This document shows positions 23,958 through 38,265 of a DNA stretch of 64,000 nucleotides, piece after piece. This stretch comes from Plasmodium brasilianum (Eukaryota > Apicomplexa > Aconoidasida > Haemosporida > Plasmodiidae), in assembly GCF_023973825.1 (NCBI RefSeq), contig NC_090124.1, forward strand, positions 2,473,501 to 2,537,500. Reading direction: 5' to 3'. The notes under the pieces were generated by a model. That model was given only the letters and a program-made list of their open reading frames with translations, was not told the DNA's origin and did not search any database. The position numbers and the translations under genes are program-made. Numbering within the stretch: position 1 is the stretch's first letter; each line of letters opens with the position of its first letter.

Positions 23958-26651
23958 AATACAAACTATGGAATAATTTTCTTTCCGTAAAGATATCTTG
24001 ACTATGAACTATTAACTGTAATATATATAGCTACATACTTAAAAAAATACCAATAATTGCTTAAAATTTTATAAGTACTCCCACCTTTATATAAATTTTT
24101 TGATACACAACAATAAATGAGTATATCCTTAGTTTTTTTATAAATATTGAAGCTTTAATATTTTTCAATTTTCATTTTAAATTATTTTTTAGCTAATTGA
24201 ATATTAGGTATTAATACATATAATTTTTTTTTTCAGTATATTCCTATAAAAAATATATTATTTTGAGTTATAATTAATTTATAAGAAAGTACGTATAATT
24301 CTAATAATGAAGTTTTCTAATTTATATTTATAAGCAATAAAAAACGAAACTTCATATTTTGTAATTTCTTTGTGTTTTAAAGTGATTATTTGTTCCCGTA
24401 AATAGAAAAATGCATGATTACTTTAAATTGTAAATAGATGTTTTTTTTTTTATCAGTTTTATGTATAGAAGCTACCACATTCTTTTACACTGTTATGTAT
24501 ATATATATTACTTTATCAACAAATAAGATTAATATTTATTTTATAAAATTTCTTTTATGAGATAAGCATTATAGGACTATTTTATTGTAAAAGTATTTTT
24601 AACAAACTTTTTGTTCTATTTGCATGGTTTAAATTTGAAATTATAAATATATAATAAAATGTACTATTAATTAAATACTGTTTATTTATAATTGTTTAAT
24701 AACTTAGATTTTCTTAATACTCACAAAGAAATGAATATATAAAAGCACTTAACTTTTCGTTATTGTTTTTGCACAAGGTGTTTATTTAGTTTTTTACAAT
24801 TACTTAAAAATATGTTATATTGAAAATTTATAAATAAATATAGTATAAGTTTTTTTTACTTTTTACATTGTTAAAGTGTTAAATTAATGAACTATATATA
24901 ATAATGAATTAGTATGTAATATGTCTAAAATTTCTTCCTTCATTTTGCTTTGTCTTCGCATAATAATAAATCTCTCTATATATGTTATGTATCTATAAAA
25001 ATCAAAATGTTCCTTAAGGATACCGGAAATAAGTGTATTGTTTTCTGAAAAGATATAATTAAGTATAAATAAATTTTTTATATTTGTAATATTACTTATA
25101 CTTATTTGTAATTAGAGTAAGAGTTAATTTGATGCGAAGATGAGTGAGAGAATAAATAGTTAATGTTTATAATTACAGGTACACTCTATTTTTGAAATTC
25201 ATTTTTTAAATAAAATAAAATTAAAAAAAATTATGAGTTATTTTGTACTTAATTAGTAAATATATAACATTTTTTTTTGTTGATAGTTATACCTTTCTAA
25301 GGTATATTTGAGAAGTTATCTTTTTTTTAAATGTATAATTAAATAAGAATAATGCATAAGATTCGGCATGTAATTCTTTTGAGTAATTCTTTTCTGATAC
25401 ATTATATTGTTTATAAATTGAATTAAAAAATATATTGTAATTTCAACATATGTTTTAGTTATGACTTTTGCATAAACATTAAAAAATATTATTTAAATAA
25501 GGAACCCGTGCAAATTTTTTTTTAAAGAATACTTAAAACCTACAGAACATGAGAATAGAACATGTGTATGTTTGTTCATGGTAATAATAAAAATAATTTT
25601 AATAAAAGAATTAGTTATTTTTATTATTTGTTTATTTTTTCTTTTTTTTTAATATTAATATTGCTATAATTTGTTAAAATAATTTAGTCCATGTAAGCAT
25701 TATTTTTACATATATATAAATGAAATGATTATACTGTAATAGTATATCTTTTTTTTTTTCCTGGTACTATATTAGTATTTTTTCCACGTATATATATTTT
25801 CTAAAAACAATTAAAAAAAATTGAGTAGATGAATATAAAATTTTTTTATATAGAAATCATGGTATAAAATGAAATTAATTAAAAACTATTGTACAAAAGT
25901 AAGAAAGGAGTTTTTATTTGGATTTAAAACATATATTCCTTCATATATCATGTAGTATGAAGTGTATTAAATTTTCTAAATATATGGTAAACTATGAAAA
26001 ATTATATATGCTTAGAAATTATCTAAAGGATTTCTTATATTTAGAATAATGAAAAATAATATTTTATTAATATATTATTAATATTACTGAATTGTTATAA
26101 AGTTAAATATTTTTAAGAATAAAAATTGCTTCGACAATATAATATTTATACATTTAGAATTAGTAGTAGGATTATATACTTATAATTTGTACTTATTGTA
26201 TTAATATATAGAATAGTATATTATCTACATTCTCCATGTTCTATATTGTATATAAACTAAATATGTCGAAATTATATGAAATTTTATATTTTTTCTTTCT
26301 ATTTTATTTTGAAAAGTTATAATAAAAAAATTATTTTAGAGTAGTGTATTAACTAGTTAAATGATATATTTTGAATATTAATTAATAAAATTAAAATTAT
26401 TTTATTATATGGACAGTTAATTTTATTGTTAATTAATATTATAATAAAAATAATATATTTTATTTTTAATGTTATTTTACATTGTATATGTGGTAATATC
26501 ATTTATAGCCATATATAATTTACTAAGTATTTGCGAAAAAATAATAAATAAATTTTTTAGGTAAATAGAGTATCCTTTGTTATTGGAAGTATATTATATT
26601 ATTTTTAATTTATTCCTTATTTAAAATATTAAAATATTAATAATCCCTATA
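23958..26651. other. Spacer between fam copies
   Basis: Shared 3' flank up to about 24.6 kb, including the TTTTACACTGTTATGTATATATAT and TTTTATGAGATAAGCATTATAG stretches also seen near 1.05-1.13 kb. The conserved upstream element of the next copy is at about 26206. No gene is supported. Confidence 0.6.
26206..26250 (+). promoter_or_regulatory. Conserved fam-l/fam-m upstream element
   Basis: TATAGAATAGTATATTATCT followed by ACATTCTCCATGTTCTATATTG, about 446 bp upstream of the ATG at 26652. It is retained although the downstream copy is dead. Confidence 0.45.
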
Positions 26652-27521
26652 ATGGAACAAACAAATTAGTTATTCTTCTTTATTAATATTGCTGTGTTTC
26701 TCCTTTTAACTAGGATGTTCCTTTTTAATAGTGAACTAGTATTATTATGCAATTCATTGATATTTAATTTAATTATATATATTGTACCTTTCATTAATAC
26801 TGTTCTTTAGTATTACATTATTTATTCATTTTAATAATAAATATTCATTTTGTTTTTTTAGAGTACATTTAGTAAAACTCTGGATGAGAATTGTTATATT
26901 GGTAGAAGATTAGTTACAAGAAATTTTCAATCACTAGCAAAACATAAACTAGATAATTCAAATAATGTATATTTGAAAAAAGAGTTTCAAAATAATGGAG
27001 TTATTGAAAAAAAGGATATATATAATAATGATAATGTGGTAAAAGTAAAAAACAAAAAATTAAATAGAAGTTTATTAAATAAAGAGCAGTATTATACAGA
27101 AATTACAGATTATGCTAATGGAATATTTGATGAAAAACATTTCCATATGGAGAAATAATGGATTAAAATAAGAGATTATGATGATTTTCTTGTAAAAAAG
27201 AGAACAATTTGTGATATATCTTTGAAAAAAATATAATTTATAAATTACGGATTTGGAGTTGCTCTATTTGTTCTTTTTTTCTTATTGGGAATAGCCATAC
27301 CCATATTAGCTGCATTAAATCCCTTCAATCTCAAACAAAATTAAGGTATATTCTGAATGCATGGGAAAAATAAAAGGTCTGACAGGTTTAAACGGAGGAC
27401 ACATTTATATAATATCATTTTCCATAGATATCATTATATTAACTGTCATAATTTAATGAAAATTCCTAAAATTTTAAGAAATAATGAAAAATATAAAAAA
27501 ATTAAGTTGATGACTGAGTAA
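26652..27521 (+). pseudogene. fam-l: fam-l pseudogene
   Basis: Exon 1 26652-26738 keeps the 87-base length and the reading frame (MEQTN*LFFFINIAVFLLLTR) but has TAG at 26667-26669. Exon 2 starts at 26862 after TTTTTTTAG with STFSKTLDE, followed by NRSLLNKEQYYTEITDY and FDEKHFHMEK. It then has TAA at 27156-27158 where the family has a Lys codon before W-I-K, and another TAA at 27234-27236 after SLKKI, with at least one more beyond (LKQN*). The C-terminal LRNNEKYKKIKLMTE and stop at 27519-27521 are recognisable. Splice sites look usable (GTATTA donor, TTTTTTTAG acceptor). Point substitutions rather than large deletions killed it. Confidence 0.85.
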
Positions 27522-30500
27522 ATGTATAATAAATAATGTATATATTTTTTTTTTAAAATCTTCAGTATAAAGTAAATATGTAGTATCCTTAGAGTTATAT
27601 TCTTAATAATTATACACACAATTTCAAAGATATTTCAAAGCTCATTATATACCTTCATTCTTTGATATATAACAATAAAAATATATGTTCTTCGTTGATT
27701 TTAGAATATTAATGTATTAATATATATAATTTTATTTTAAATTATTATTTTAGCTTAATTAAATATTATGGTATAATATGTATTTATATATTAATACATA
27801 TCTATGAAGAATACGTAATTGTGCTTTATGTTCAATATATAGTAGCAACATTTACGTAATTATATATAAATGTGATTGTTAATATTTGTAATAAAATTTT
27901 TTAGGTTATGTATTATATCCTGTTATAATATAAAATTATTATTTGTTATGTTGTTTATGAAGATGTATTATTTTTAAGTTAACAATAAATATGGCTTAAT
28001 TGTATTTAATAAAAGGAAGTGAATATATTTCGTTACATTGATATATATATACATATATATTACTTAGAAGAAAACATTATATTTTCTCCATAAGCTATCT
28101 TTTAAGTGAAATATATTATAAAACATTTTAGTTGCAAATTTAATTTCAAAAAAGCTTCATTTTATATTTCATCGTATAAATTTTAAATAATAAATAGTTA
28201 ATGGAATGATATAATTTTAAATTGTGAATTAACTATAATTGATTAATAAATTGATGATAATGGATCAATACAATTCAATGAAAAGTTATAACTATATTTA
28301 ATACTATTTTGTGCCTAGTTGCAGTAAAAATTGAACATTTTATGAATTAATTGTATATTTATTTTATTTAAAATTTATATTTCAATAATCCATATATTTT
28401 ATTTATTTTTTATATTATTAAAAGATTATATTAATTAACATTATTTAAGGAAATCTTAATAGTTTCTTTGTTGAAATTTAATTTATTTTCCTTTTTTCTA
28501 AATATTATTTATATTTTCATAAAAAAATGACAATCTATATTTTCATTTTACAATAAGTTATGTGATATTATTTTCGTATTTCAATAATTATTAAATTATA
28601 TATCCTAAATAATTTAATTCATGGGATTAGAAGAATTCATCTAATAAATAATAATAAAAAACTTATTTTTCTAATAATATGCAGTATGCTTTTTGTTTTT
28701 TATGTAATATTTTTTAATTCTTTTTTAATTAGTTTTTAGATTGTATTGTTTTATTACCTTTTTATAATAAGATTTATATGCGCATATTATTACATACAAA
28801 ACGTGTTAATTGTTAATAACAATTATAGGAATTATTTATGTTTTGTTCGTAATTTAAGATGTTTTAGAATGTTCTAATTTTTTATTTATATTTATAAATA
28901 TATAGAATTATATTTTTCCCAATAGTATGCATACAATAAATTAGCTTATTTATAACAATGTTTAGGGGTTTTCTTTAGATTACTTCTAAATGTTCTTGTG
29001 TGATATGCTGCTGAATAATCAATTTTTTATCATAGCATATAAATAATTTTTTTTTAATTTTTATTAATATTTGTATAAATATTTTATAAAATATTTGAGC
29101 ATATGTCTTTCGTTCTTCATATTCCTAATACACTATTAAAAGGGAAAAAATGTTTTATTATGGATATTAGAGAAACTAAGAAGTTATTAAATTTTATACA
29201 TTTATTATAATCTTTTTATTTTAAGTCTATAAATATTATGCCCTTACAAATTGTTTTATCCCATCATACTTAATACTTATAATATGTATGTTTTATTATA
29301 TTTATTAAAATGTCAAAAAACATATCCAAACATTTAATGAGGAACTCGAAATTGCAGAATATCTAGACAAATACAGTAATAATTATATTTTTGTCGATAT
29401 ATCATTTGTGAAAGAAATATATGAATATAATAAATTTATTAAAAGTTGTTATATCCTAAAGTTATAATGTTATTTTATTGGTTCATCTATTCCACTGATC
29501 AAAAGAATACGATCATAATTATATGTACACTTTTATTGAATGTCTAATAGAAGTTTAATCATAAATATTATATTTGATTATTCTGAACAGATCAATATAT
29601 CCTGGAAAGAAGGTTATAATAAACCATAATTTAATTAAAAATTGGAAAGGAACTGATTTATGTGATAAATAAGTTCTTTGAATAAGTTACCCTAATATCA
29701 TCTATATAATATATAAATGAAGCACTTTTTTAATTTAATGTAATACATTCTTTTTGTTATTTACAATTTATTTAATTTGCTAATAAAAACTTATAATTAA
29801 TTAAAACGCTTCTACAGAATATGTATTTATATATTTTTATCTGTTAGATGTAAGTCGTAAAGCACTTAGGGTACTATAAAACGTTGTACTCGTAATATAT
29901 AAAAGTATAATCATAATAACTTAACCATTATGACGTGAAATCTAAATTAAGAAGGTAATATTCTTATAATAAATATTTTACCTACATTTTAAAAATCTGT
30001 AAAAATGAAGTACACCGTAAATTTTCGTTGACATATAATTTACGTGTCATTTAAAATATTTCATTGCATTTAAAAAATATAATTATATATATATATTTTA
30101 TATACTTCTTCAAATTTCTTTTATACAAAAATCGATATCGTACCATAAAATAATATTATATTTTTACATATATAAACATAATTGTTATTTTAACTATTAG
30201 CTAAAAATATATTATAGCATTACTATCTCAAGTATATCTCAATGTATATATATATATATATATATAATGAAAACATAAACATAAGATGTAGATTATAAAA
30301 ATTTTTTTTTTTTTTTTTTTGTTTTAACATATTATTTTCAACAAGAAATATCATCAATAATAATATATCATATTTGACCAAGATATATAGAAATTTTCAA
30401 ATATATGCTCAATTTGGAGATTTGCCAAAAGTCTTTCCATATTAATATGATATATTATTCATTTGTGTCTTAAATATATGCTATTATTATTATTATACAT

Positions 30501-32762
30501 TAGCGTACTTTTTTAAAAATAAATAAAAAATATTACAATAATCGCTAAAAATAAGTTAATATTGTTACAGTTTTTCTACAGATCTTACTTCTAAATAAAA
30601 GGTACAATCAGAACAGTCTAAGGAAAGTTTAACTTAAATAATAACTAATTAATTATATAATTGGAAGAGTATCATTTATTGAATTATAAAATATTTAATG
30701 TATTATATAAAAATAAATAAATATTATGAAAATTATTTTATATATATAATAATTATTATATCATTAATATGATTATAAAGCATTAAAAAAATAATTTATT
30801 AAATGTAAATTACCAAAAATTGTGTAAGATAAAATAAATGAAATTAAATAATAAAAAAAACGAAAAAAAATATTAATTTATGGAAAATATATAAAAATAA
30901 ATATAATTAAAATATTTTTTAACATTATATGTTATTCATTATAGTATCATTATTTAATTTTGTATGAATTCACTAATAAAAAAACTAATCCACTTAATTA
31001 GCAAAAAAGTTAAGGCCTCCTTTTACATATAATACATAACGTAATAAATATATATTATAAATGAAAATTATTGTATAAAATTCTTTAAAAAGATATGTAT
31101 TGTTTTTTTTGTATTAATGGTAATATTAAGTAATAAATATATCTATATTTCTTAATAGAATCTTCATTAAAAGAATTTGAATTTATATGTATTTGTATGA
31201 AAAAAAACAATTAAACAAAATTTTAACAAAATAATATATTATATATATATAAGAAGAAAAATTTTACATTAATACAATAAAGACCGAAAAACAAACAAAA
31301 ATAAAATAATAAAATTACATATTTCTTTTGTTTTTTGCTTAATAAAAAATGCAAAGAAAAAATTAATATATATATATACATTAGCCTTAATAATCTTTTC
31401 ATACGAAATAATTTTAAGAAGTATGTTAATCTACTTATTTATAATTTAATATTTTTATATATCAATATTTTTGAAATATTTTATAGCAAACACCTGTACC
31501 CATAGGCATAGGAATATATTTATTGATATTTTCTTAATTTATTGATGCATTAATTTATGTTTTAGTTCATATGTCATTAGAAGTAGAAAAAGCCAAGAAA
31601 TTATTAAAGAACATCTATAAATTTTATAAAATAATAATGTTACATTTCAACATTATACTAGTGTCCACGAATAAATAAATGGATATTTTAATTATATTAT
31701 TAAAATTTTATATATATACTTAGATTATGTTAATACTTTTACAGTTAAGGATGAAATATTCTATGTAATAAGCTGGATGAATAAATATATTTTTATCTAA
31801 TTTTTGCGGAAATTAACATGCGAAAATTTTACTTAAATTAGTTTACAAAAAACAATTCATGTGATTACTTAATTTATATATAAATACTTAGATGTACAAC
31901 AATATATTCATGGTGAGAACTGTAATATGAAAGTTAAAGTAAAATATTGGTTTATTATTTAAAGAGATATCAATATAAGTGAAAATTTTGTAGTAACTGT
32001 GTATAGGGTACCTAAAAAAATAATTATATTACAATTAAAATATATGTACCATAGGAGATATATTTTAAGATTTGACCACGCATTTATGTTTTATGTTTAA
32101 TATGTACTTTTTGTAAATATTTCTATATCATTTACTTATTTTTTATTTTTGAAATATGAACTTAGTTAATATAGGTAATGTAAACACGCGTTATTACATT
32201 TTTTAGTATAAAATTAAAATTATAATTTTAGTGGAATGATTTCAAGTATATTAATGAAATAAATATTCCGAAGTACGTAAATTTGTTAATGAAATTTGGA
32301 TTCCATACTTAGGCCAATAAAAATATTTAGATGAACAAAATTATATGCAAAAAAAAATACCACTAGAACTTAATTTTTTATTTATGCATACTGAAAATTC
32401 TATATTCTATTAAAGAAAATATTATAATAATGATTCTATATATATTTATATATACAATTAAGTTGTAATATATTAGAATACATCTTTAGTACTATTTAAT
32501 ATTATACTTTATCATTGTTAAATGTGATTAGTTTCTAATTAAAAATATTGAAGTAAAAAAATAATACAATTATAATTTTTTCTATAAAACAAATAAATAT
32601 TTTTGAATTTGATATATATAAATATATGTAAAAAATAATAAAAAAAAAGTACAAAGAACGTACAATAAATAAATACATATATATATTTATTTATATATGT
32701 ATGTTTAATTTTCATAATTTCATCTAATACATACACTCTAAAATTGAAAGGAAACTATAGAA
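27522..32762. other. Gene-poor spacer between fam array and PIR gene
   Basis: The first 1 kb is the fam 3' flank (AAATATTATGGTATAATATG near 27765). Beyond it no intact gene is supported. Two short stretches, 29150-29475 and 31560-31640, look like decayed coding sequence and resemble each other (see findings). A TA microsatellite lies near 30245-30267 and a 19-base T run at 30302-30320. A 65-codon open frame on the minus strand at 32539-32736 is Tyr/Phe/Ile-rich and is taken as chance. Confidence 0.5.
30245..30320 (+). repeat. TA microsatellite and poly(T) tract
   Basis: About 12 TA units near 30245-30267 and a run of 19 T at 30302-30320, separated by about 35 mixed bases. Both are expected to be length-variable. 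Confidence 0.85.
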
Positions 32763-34646
32763 ATGGAAGGAGAAAACGCAGTTTTTGTATATTTTAATAT
32801 TTCATAGAAATAAAAATTTATGCAACTTTACTGCATTAACATTTTTCATATATATATTGAGAAAATTTATTTTTTATAAAAACTATATCTTATTTATTTA
32901 ATTAATTTATCTATTCTATTTTCAGGAAGAAATTTTAAAAAAGTTACCTTCATATAAGATATATAATGAATTTAATTCTGGTGATAATATAGCTAAGGAT
33001 AGCATTTGTAAGGAAGAGGATTATGAAAAATGCCCTGACAAAAAAGCTTGTATTAATCTATGTAAAAAAATTGAAAGAAATTTTAAAAATTTATCTGAAA
33101 AGCGTGAATCAGAAGATTATGAAAAGAGTTGTTCGCATCATACATATTGGGTAAATGAAGAAATAATGAATTTGTTTAAAACTAATTCACAAAACAGTGT
33201 AGAAGATATTGTCAATAAATTTGTTAAATTAGGCTCTATTCTTACCGAAACTTATAGGATAAATAATTGTAACTATTATTTTGCTCATAAAAATTTAATT
33301 GATATTAAAAATAAAAATGAAGAGAAATATTTGTATGATTATTTTACTAATTACGAGAGTATTAGAAGTAAATATACTTGTAATAATGTAACTATTGATA
33401 AATATAAAAAATATATTAGTGCTATAAGTAATATATATTCAATTAAAGAGGTAGACTGTTGTAAGTCAGGCATGTTGACTTGTCCACATTATTTTTTGAA
33501 ATGTGATAAAGATTTTAATCCAACTAATCTACTGAATGAATTACATTCTAATGAAAAAGAGAGCTGTAATGGATTAAAATATATTACAACTGAACCTACT
33601 AATGAACAACCTGATACAGCGGCGCTAGATCAAGAATATATGAATTCATTTTATATCACCGCATGTCCTATTCTGAGTAATGAGAAATCTTCAACAAATA
33701 ATAGGGGTATGGGGTGTAATTTATTCCGAGCAAAGGTTAATATAAGTAGTAGTGTGACTGCAGATGAAAGTAATACTCAACAAGCTATCTCTACTATGTC
33801 TTCTGCAGACGTACAAGTGTTAATATCTAGTGTATATTCAGAAAGTTCTCAATCTCAGAAAAGTGAGAATCAGATGCATGAGAATGGTCAAGTAAAAAAA
33901 AATAATATGTCACCTGAAGAGACGATAGACGATGATGTTAGATGGAATTTTGTAAAAGGAACACTTAATTGTTTGCCTAACACACAAGAGAAGGATGAAT
34001 ACGGATTGTGTGAATATATGGAAGAGTTGGTTGAAAGTGGATTTTTTATAAAAGAGAAAGACTCTAAAGGTTATAAATTTAAAATAGGAAAAAAATGGGA
34101 TCCCAGATACTTAATAAGAGCGGGTAAAAATAAAAGGCTATGGAAATCATTGAAATCAGGTCTACGAGGATTTAGAAATTCAGGATATTATCACGTAATA
34201 AAGCCTAATAAAGCTATGGATATTGATATTCAGAATACAAATGGACAAATAAATTCTGGAAATTATGAAAAATATAATATATTAAACAATACTCTTTTCC
34301 GTATTTCCATTGGAGTTACTTTAGTAACAGGATTAATTTTAGTGTTTTTCCTTTATTATAAAGTAAAAACTAAAAACAATTTATTGCTAATAATGCGCTA
34401 TAAGTTACAATTTATAATATATTTTTATAAATGTAATATAATATTACTTCATATGTTTTACATTTTTGAGTTGTGTATTAGTTTACTCCCTTTGGATCAC
34501 GTGTGGGTAAAATAAGAAAAAGGAAAAAAAGATATAGGTCCAATTTTGCTGATTTAAACAGAGAAATACGATCAAGAAAATTCTTAAAACGTACTTATAG
34601 GCATTCTGTCAGGAGGCGATTTAGTGTAGTAAATACAGATCAATGA
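32763..34646 (+). CDS. pir: PIR protein (Plasmodium interspersed repeat family)
   Basis: Three exons, all joined in phase 0: 32763-32780 (MEGENA), 32926-34362 and 34482-34646; introns of 145 and 119 bp with GT...AG ends; 539 residues. Exon 2 carries the Cys-rich PIR ectodomain starting EEILKKLPSYKIYNEF, with CPDKKACINLCKKIERNF and EEKYLYDYFTNY. A hydrophilic Ser/Gln-rich variable stretch follows (about residues 280-340), and the exon ends in one membrane segment (SIGVTLVTGLILVFFLYYK, about 465-485). Exon 3 gives the conserved cytoplasmic tail beginning FTPFGSRVGKIRKRKKRYRS and ending RRRFSVVNTDQ. PIR proteins are variant antigens exported into or onto the infected red cell. This copy has no lesion and is the only PIR gene in the window. 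The open frame running past 34362 is intron read-through. Confidence 0.95.
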
Positions 34647-37600
34647 ACTTAATTTTATTAGATTTGTATTGAATATCAAATGATTCAGTTTAAAGATATT
34701 AGAAAGCATAAAAAATTGAGGTAAATATACACTTCCATTAAATATCCATAATTATAAAAAAAGAAAGAAAAAAAAAAAACATAATTAAAATATATAAATT
34801 TTTGTTAACACTTTGTATATATTTGTATGTATTTTTTTTTATATTTTTTAAATATATGATTGTATTTTTTATAGTACTTTTTTTCAATTAAATTTTTTTT
34901 TTTTTTAACTACTATAATTTTAACAGACCCTATTATTATTTTTTATATATTAAAAAATATACTTTATTTTAATTTTTACTAATAATTTACGTTTCTAATA
35001 ACCTATAAATATCAAAGGTATATTGGTAAAATATTTTTATTTATTTTTATTATACTTATGAAAAAGTCTAAGATATTCATTTTATCATTCGTTAAAGCTT
35101 CAAATATAAGAAATATATTATAGTTCCATTTAATATAAAAATAAATCTGATATTATATATTTATTGTATTAATATAATATGAATATATTAGTATAGTTAT
35201 TAAAAAGTCGCTATAGCCTTCAAATATAATCTTGAAATAACTGATAACATAATAATTCATAGATTATTTTATTTTTATAAAAAGACAGTATATAATTATC
35301 AAATTATATTTAAAAATAATATTATTATCCATGAGCATATGTTTTAAATTAAAAAAAAAGTTCGTATATTTTTATTTTACATTATTTTTTGCATAAAATA
35401 ATCTTTAATTTTGAGAACATTGCTTTTATGTATATAAATAAAATTTTATGAATATTTTAATAATTATATCATATAATACATTTATTAAATGCACACATAA
35501 TGGTATATGCGTATTAAAAGTTTTATTAAAATATTTTATTATTACAATATGATAATTATAAGTTGATACACTATAAATATAAGGAATATTATAAATTAAA
35601 CAAAATAAATAATCATTTAGTATTTAAACAGAATTATTTATATAAAAAAAAAAAGCAGCAATGTTAAATATGGTACGAAAAAATTAAACAAAATGTCCTT
35701 TGAAAATGATATATTATTTTAGTTTTTTGACCTAATTTTAAGTAAAGTTTTAATTCGAATTCCATTAAAAATTATTTTTATAAACATATTTTTATAAGTA
35801 AATCTACCAATATTAGAAAAAATATGTTAAAATTATATTATTATAGTAAAAATATATATAGAACATTAAAAAATACTTATAAAGAAATTTAATATAATAA
35901 TTTAAAAGATATTATAAAGAAATAATTACGTATCAAAGAGTGACATACAACAAAGTTTTATACATTATGGACATATATAAAAATATTTCTAAAATAAATT
36001 GATAAAAACATTTATAAGTTTTTTTTAATTTATACGTTACATATTTGCTTTCTGGTACTTTAAAATTGGTAAATATATTATATAAAGTTATTTCATTTTA
36101 ATAGTTTTTTATATTTTATTTATTTATTTTTTTTTTTTTTAAACTTTCATTTAATAATAATTATATTTTACATAAAATGTTTTCTATAAAAATATCTCAT
36201 TAATTTTTTCAATGTTACATTATAAGTTCATGAGCATAATTAATCATTTTGATTAAAATTAGTTTACTATAATCAATAACAATATACTTATAGATTATAT
36301 TTATTAATTAGTTAAAATTTTGCTATTAATAAAAACAATATATTTTATGTTTGAAAAAATATGAATAAATTTTATATGAAATAAACTTGTGAGTAATAAA
36401 GGAAAATCAATAATTGAGGAAGCAAACTATTTTATTTAGTTTTACTCATTCAGTTGTTATATAATTTTTCTTTAATAAAATAAATCATTTATTCTAATTA
36501 AAATATTATTCTCAATATATATGGCATTTAAATTATGGTAAGGAGGAAAAAAAAATAGCACAGACAAATTATATTTAAGAGTTATAAGTGGATTATAAAT
36601 ATTTTTGGATAGTTATTAAGCATAACCTATATGACGTATATTTATTGGTATTTTACATCTTCATCATTAGCTTTTACTATCAGAAACAAAAATACACTAA
36701 AAATTTTACAATTAATATAAACAAGTTCTTTTTTTAAATTTTGATACATAAGTTTATTTTTATAATTGTAATACTACTACCGTAGCACAATTAACATTCA
36801 TGTATGATTTAAAATCATAGTATATTATGTAAGGGAAATAATTAGTACTTGTAAATTTACAAACAATTGCAATTATAATTATGAATAATATACATCATTA
36901 ATATATCTAATAAATAGTTAGTGAATGTAAAATATATAAAAAATATATGGACTAATCATTTATATATTACATATAACTGTATATTATTGAATTATTTAAA
37001 GATATTTATATTAATTCTATGTTTCCCTAATTTTAATTATAATTATAGTAGTTATTATATTGAATATATTTTAATTATGAGGGATTTAATATATTTTTTT
37101 TAAAAAAAAATGTAATCATTAGTCATTTAGAAAACGATTATTTAATTACTTAATTCTAAATAATTATAAGAATTTAAAAGTAAAATGTTATTAGACAGAC
37201 AAGTATAAAAAAAAGTAGTAGTTCATTTATTCTATAAATTATAACATGTTATTCCCATGTAGCATAATATATACTACATTATAAAACATAAAAAAATACA
37301 ATTCCAATTTTTATTTTATATAAATGAAAAATTTTAAAACAATAAATCGGTGATTTATTATGTATTTTTTTTAGTTATTATATTAAGTTTTCTTCTATAA
37401 ATATATAATAAACTGAAAATAAAAAAATTAGATAAATTTAAAAGCATTCATCTATAAATAAATATATATATTATACTTAATCAAAAATTATACCTTTCAA
37501 AATTTATATTAGCAAAATAAAAGAATGGTCTTTTTTAGCTTTAAAATGTATATATTTTCTTAGATTATTTAGTGTGCTATGAATTTGAATTTTTCATATA

Positions 37601-38265
37601 TATTATAGACAATAGAAAAGAGAATATTTATAAGTAGAAACTGATGGAATTCTAAAATAAGTATAGCACATAATGTCACATAATATAATATTTTTTTTAT
37701 ATATTAAATCTTATAATTTACTGTTATAATAATTATCATTTTATTAGCTATACATTCTTCTAAAAGGTAATTTATATAACATTAGTATTATTAACAAGGA
37801 AACATCATTAAAAAAAAATTTTAAGCACTTAATATATAACTAAGCATTATTTATATACTATACATACTACATAATTGTAATATATATAAATGATAATAAG
37901 TCATATTTTTTTTTCTTTTTTGTTCTTAAAAAATAAATAAAACAATTTTATAAATAGTGTATTAAATAATTATTTCATATATTTATTAACATATTAGAAT
38001 TACATTATATTTATTAAAGTAATTTTTTTATAAAAATGATTAAGGTGAAAGTCATATAATATATTTTTTTAACTTATTTTTGTTTTTTATATATACCTTA
38101 AAAGATATTATAGATATATAAATTTTATTACTTTTTTATAAAGAAAAATAAATATTAAAAAAAAAGTTAAAAATATAAATATATTAACTTTTATGAGTAG
38201 AGGTTTACTATATTATTGTTAATTGTTTTTTTACTGAATATATTATAATTTTTAAGATTTCTATT
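34647..38265. other. Gene-free spacer after PIR
   Basis: AT-rich low-complexity DNA with many poly(A)/poly(T) runs. No coding frame with family features. A 60-codon frame at 36921-37103 is Ile/Tyr/Leu-rich and treated as chance. The conserved fam upstream element is not clearly recognisable before the degenerate copy at 38266; the best candidate is weak, near 37.84 kb. Confidence 0.5.

Noticed and set aside
34363..34515. Extension of the PIR frame past the membrane segment
   Set aside because: This is the second intron; splicing to 34482 gives the conserved FTPFGS cytoplasmic tail.
36921..37103. Short Ile/Tyr-rich open frame after PIR
   Set aside because: Composition-driven; no initiation context or family similarity.
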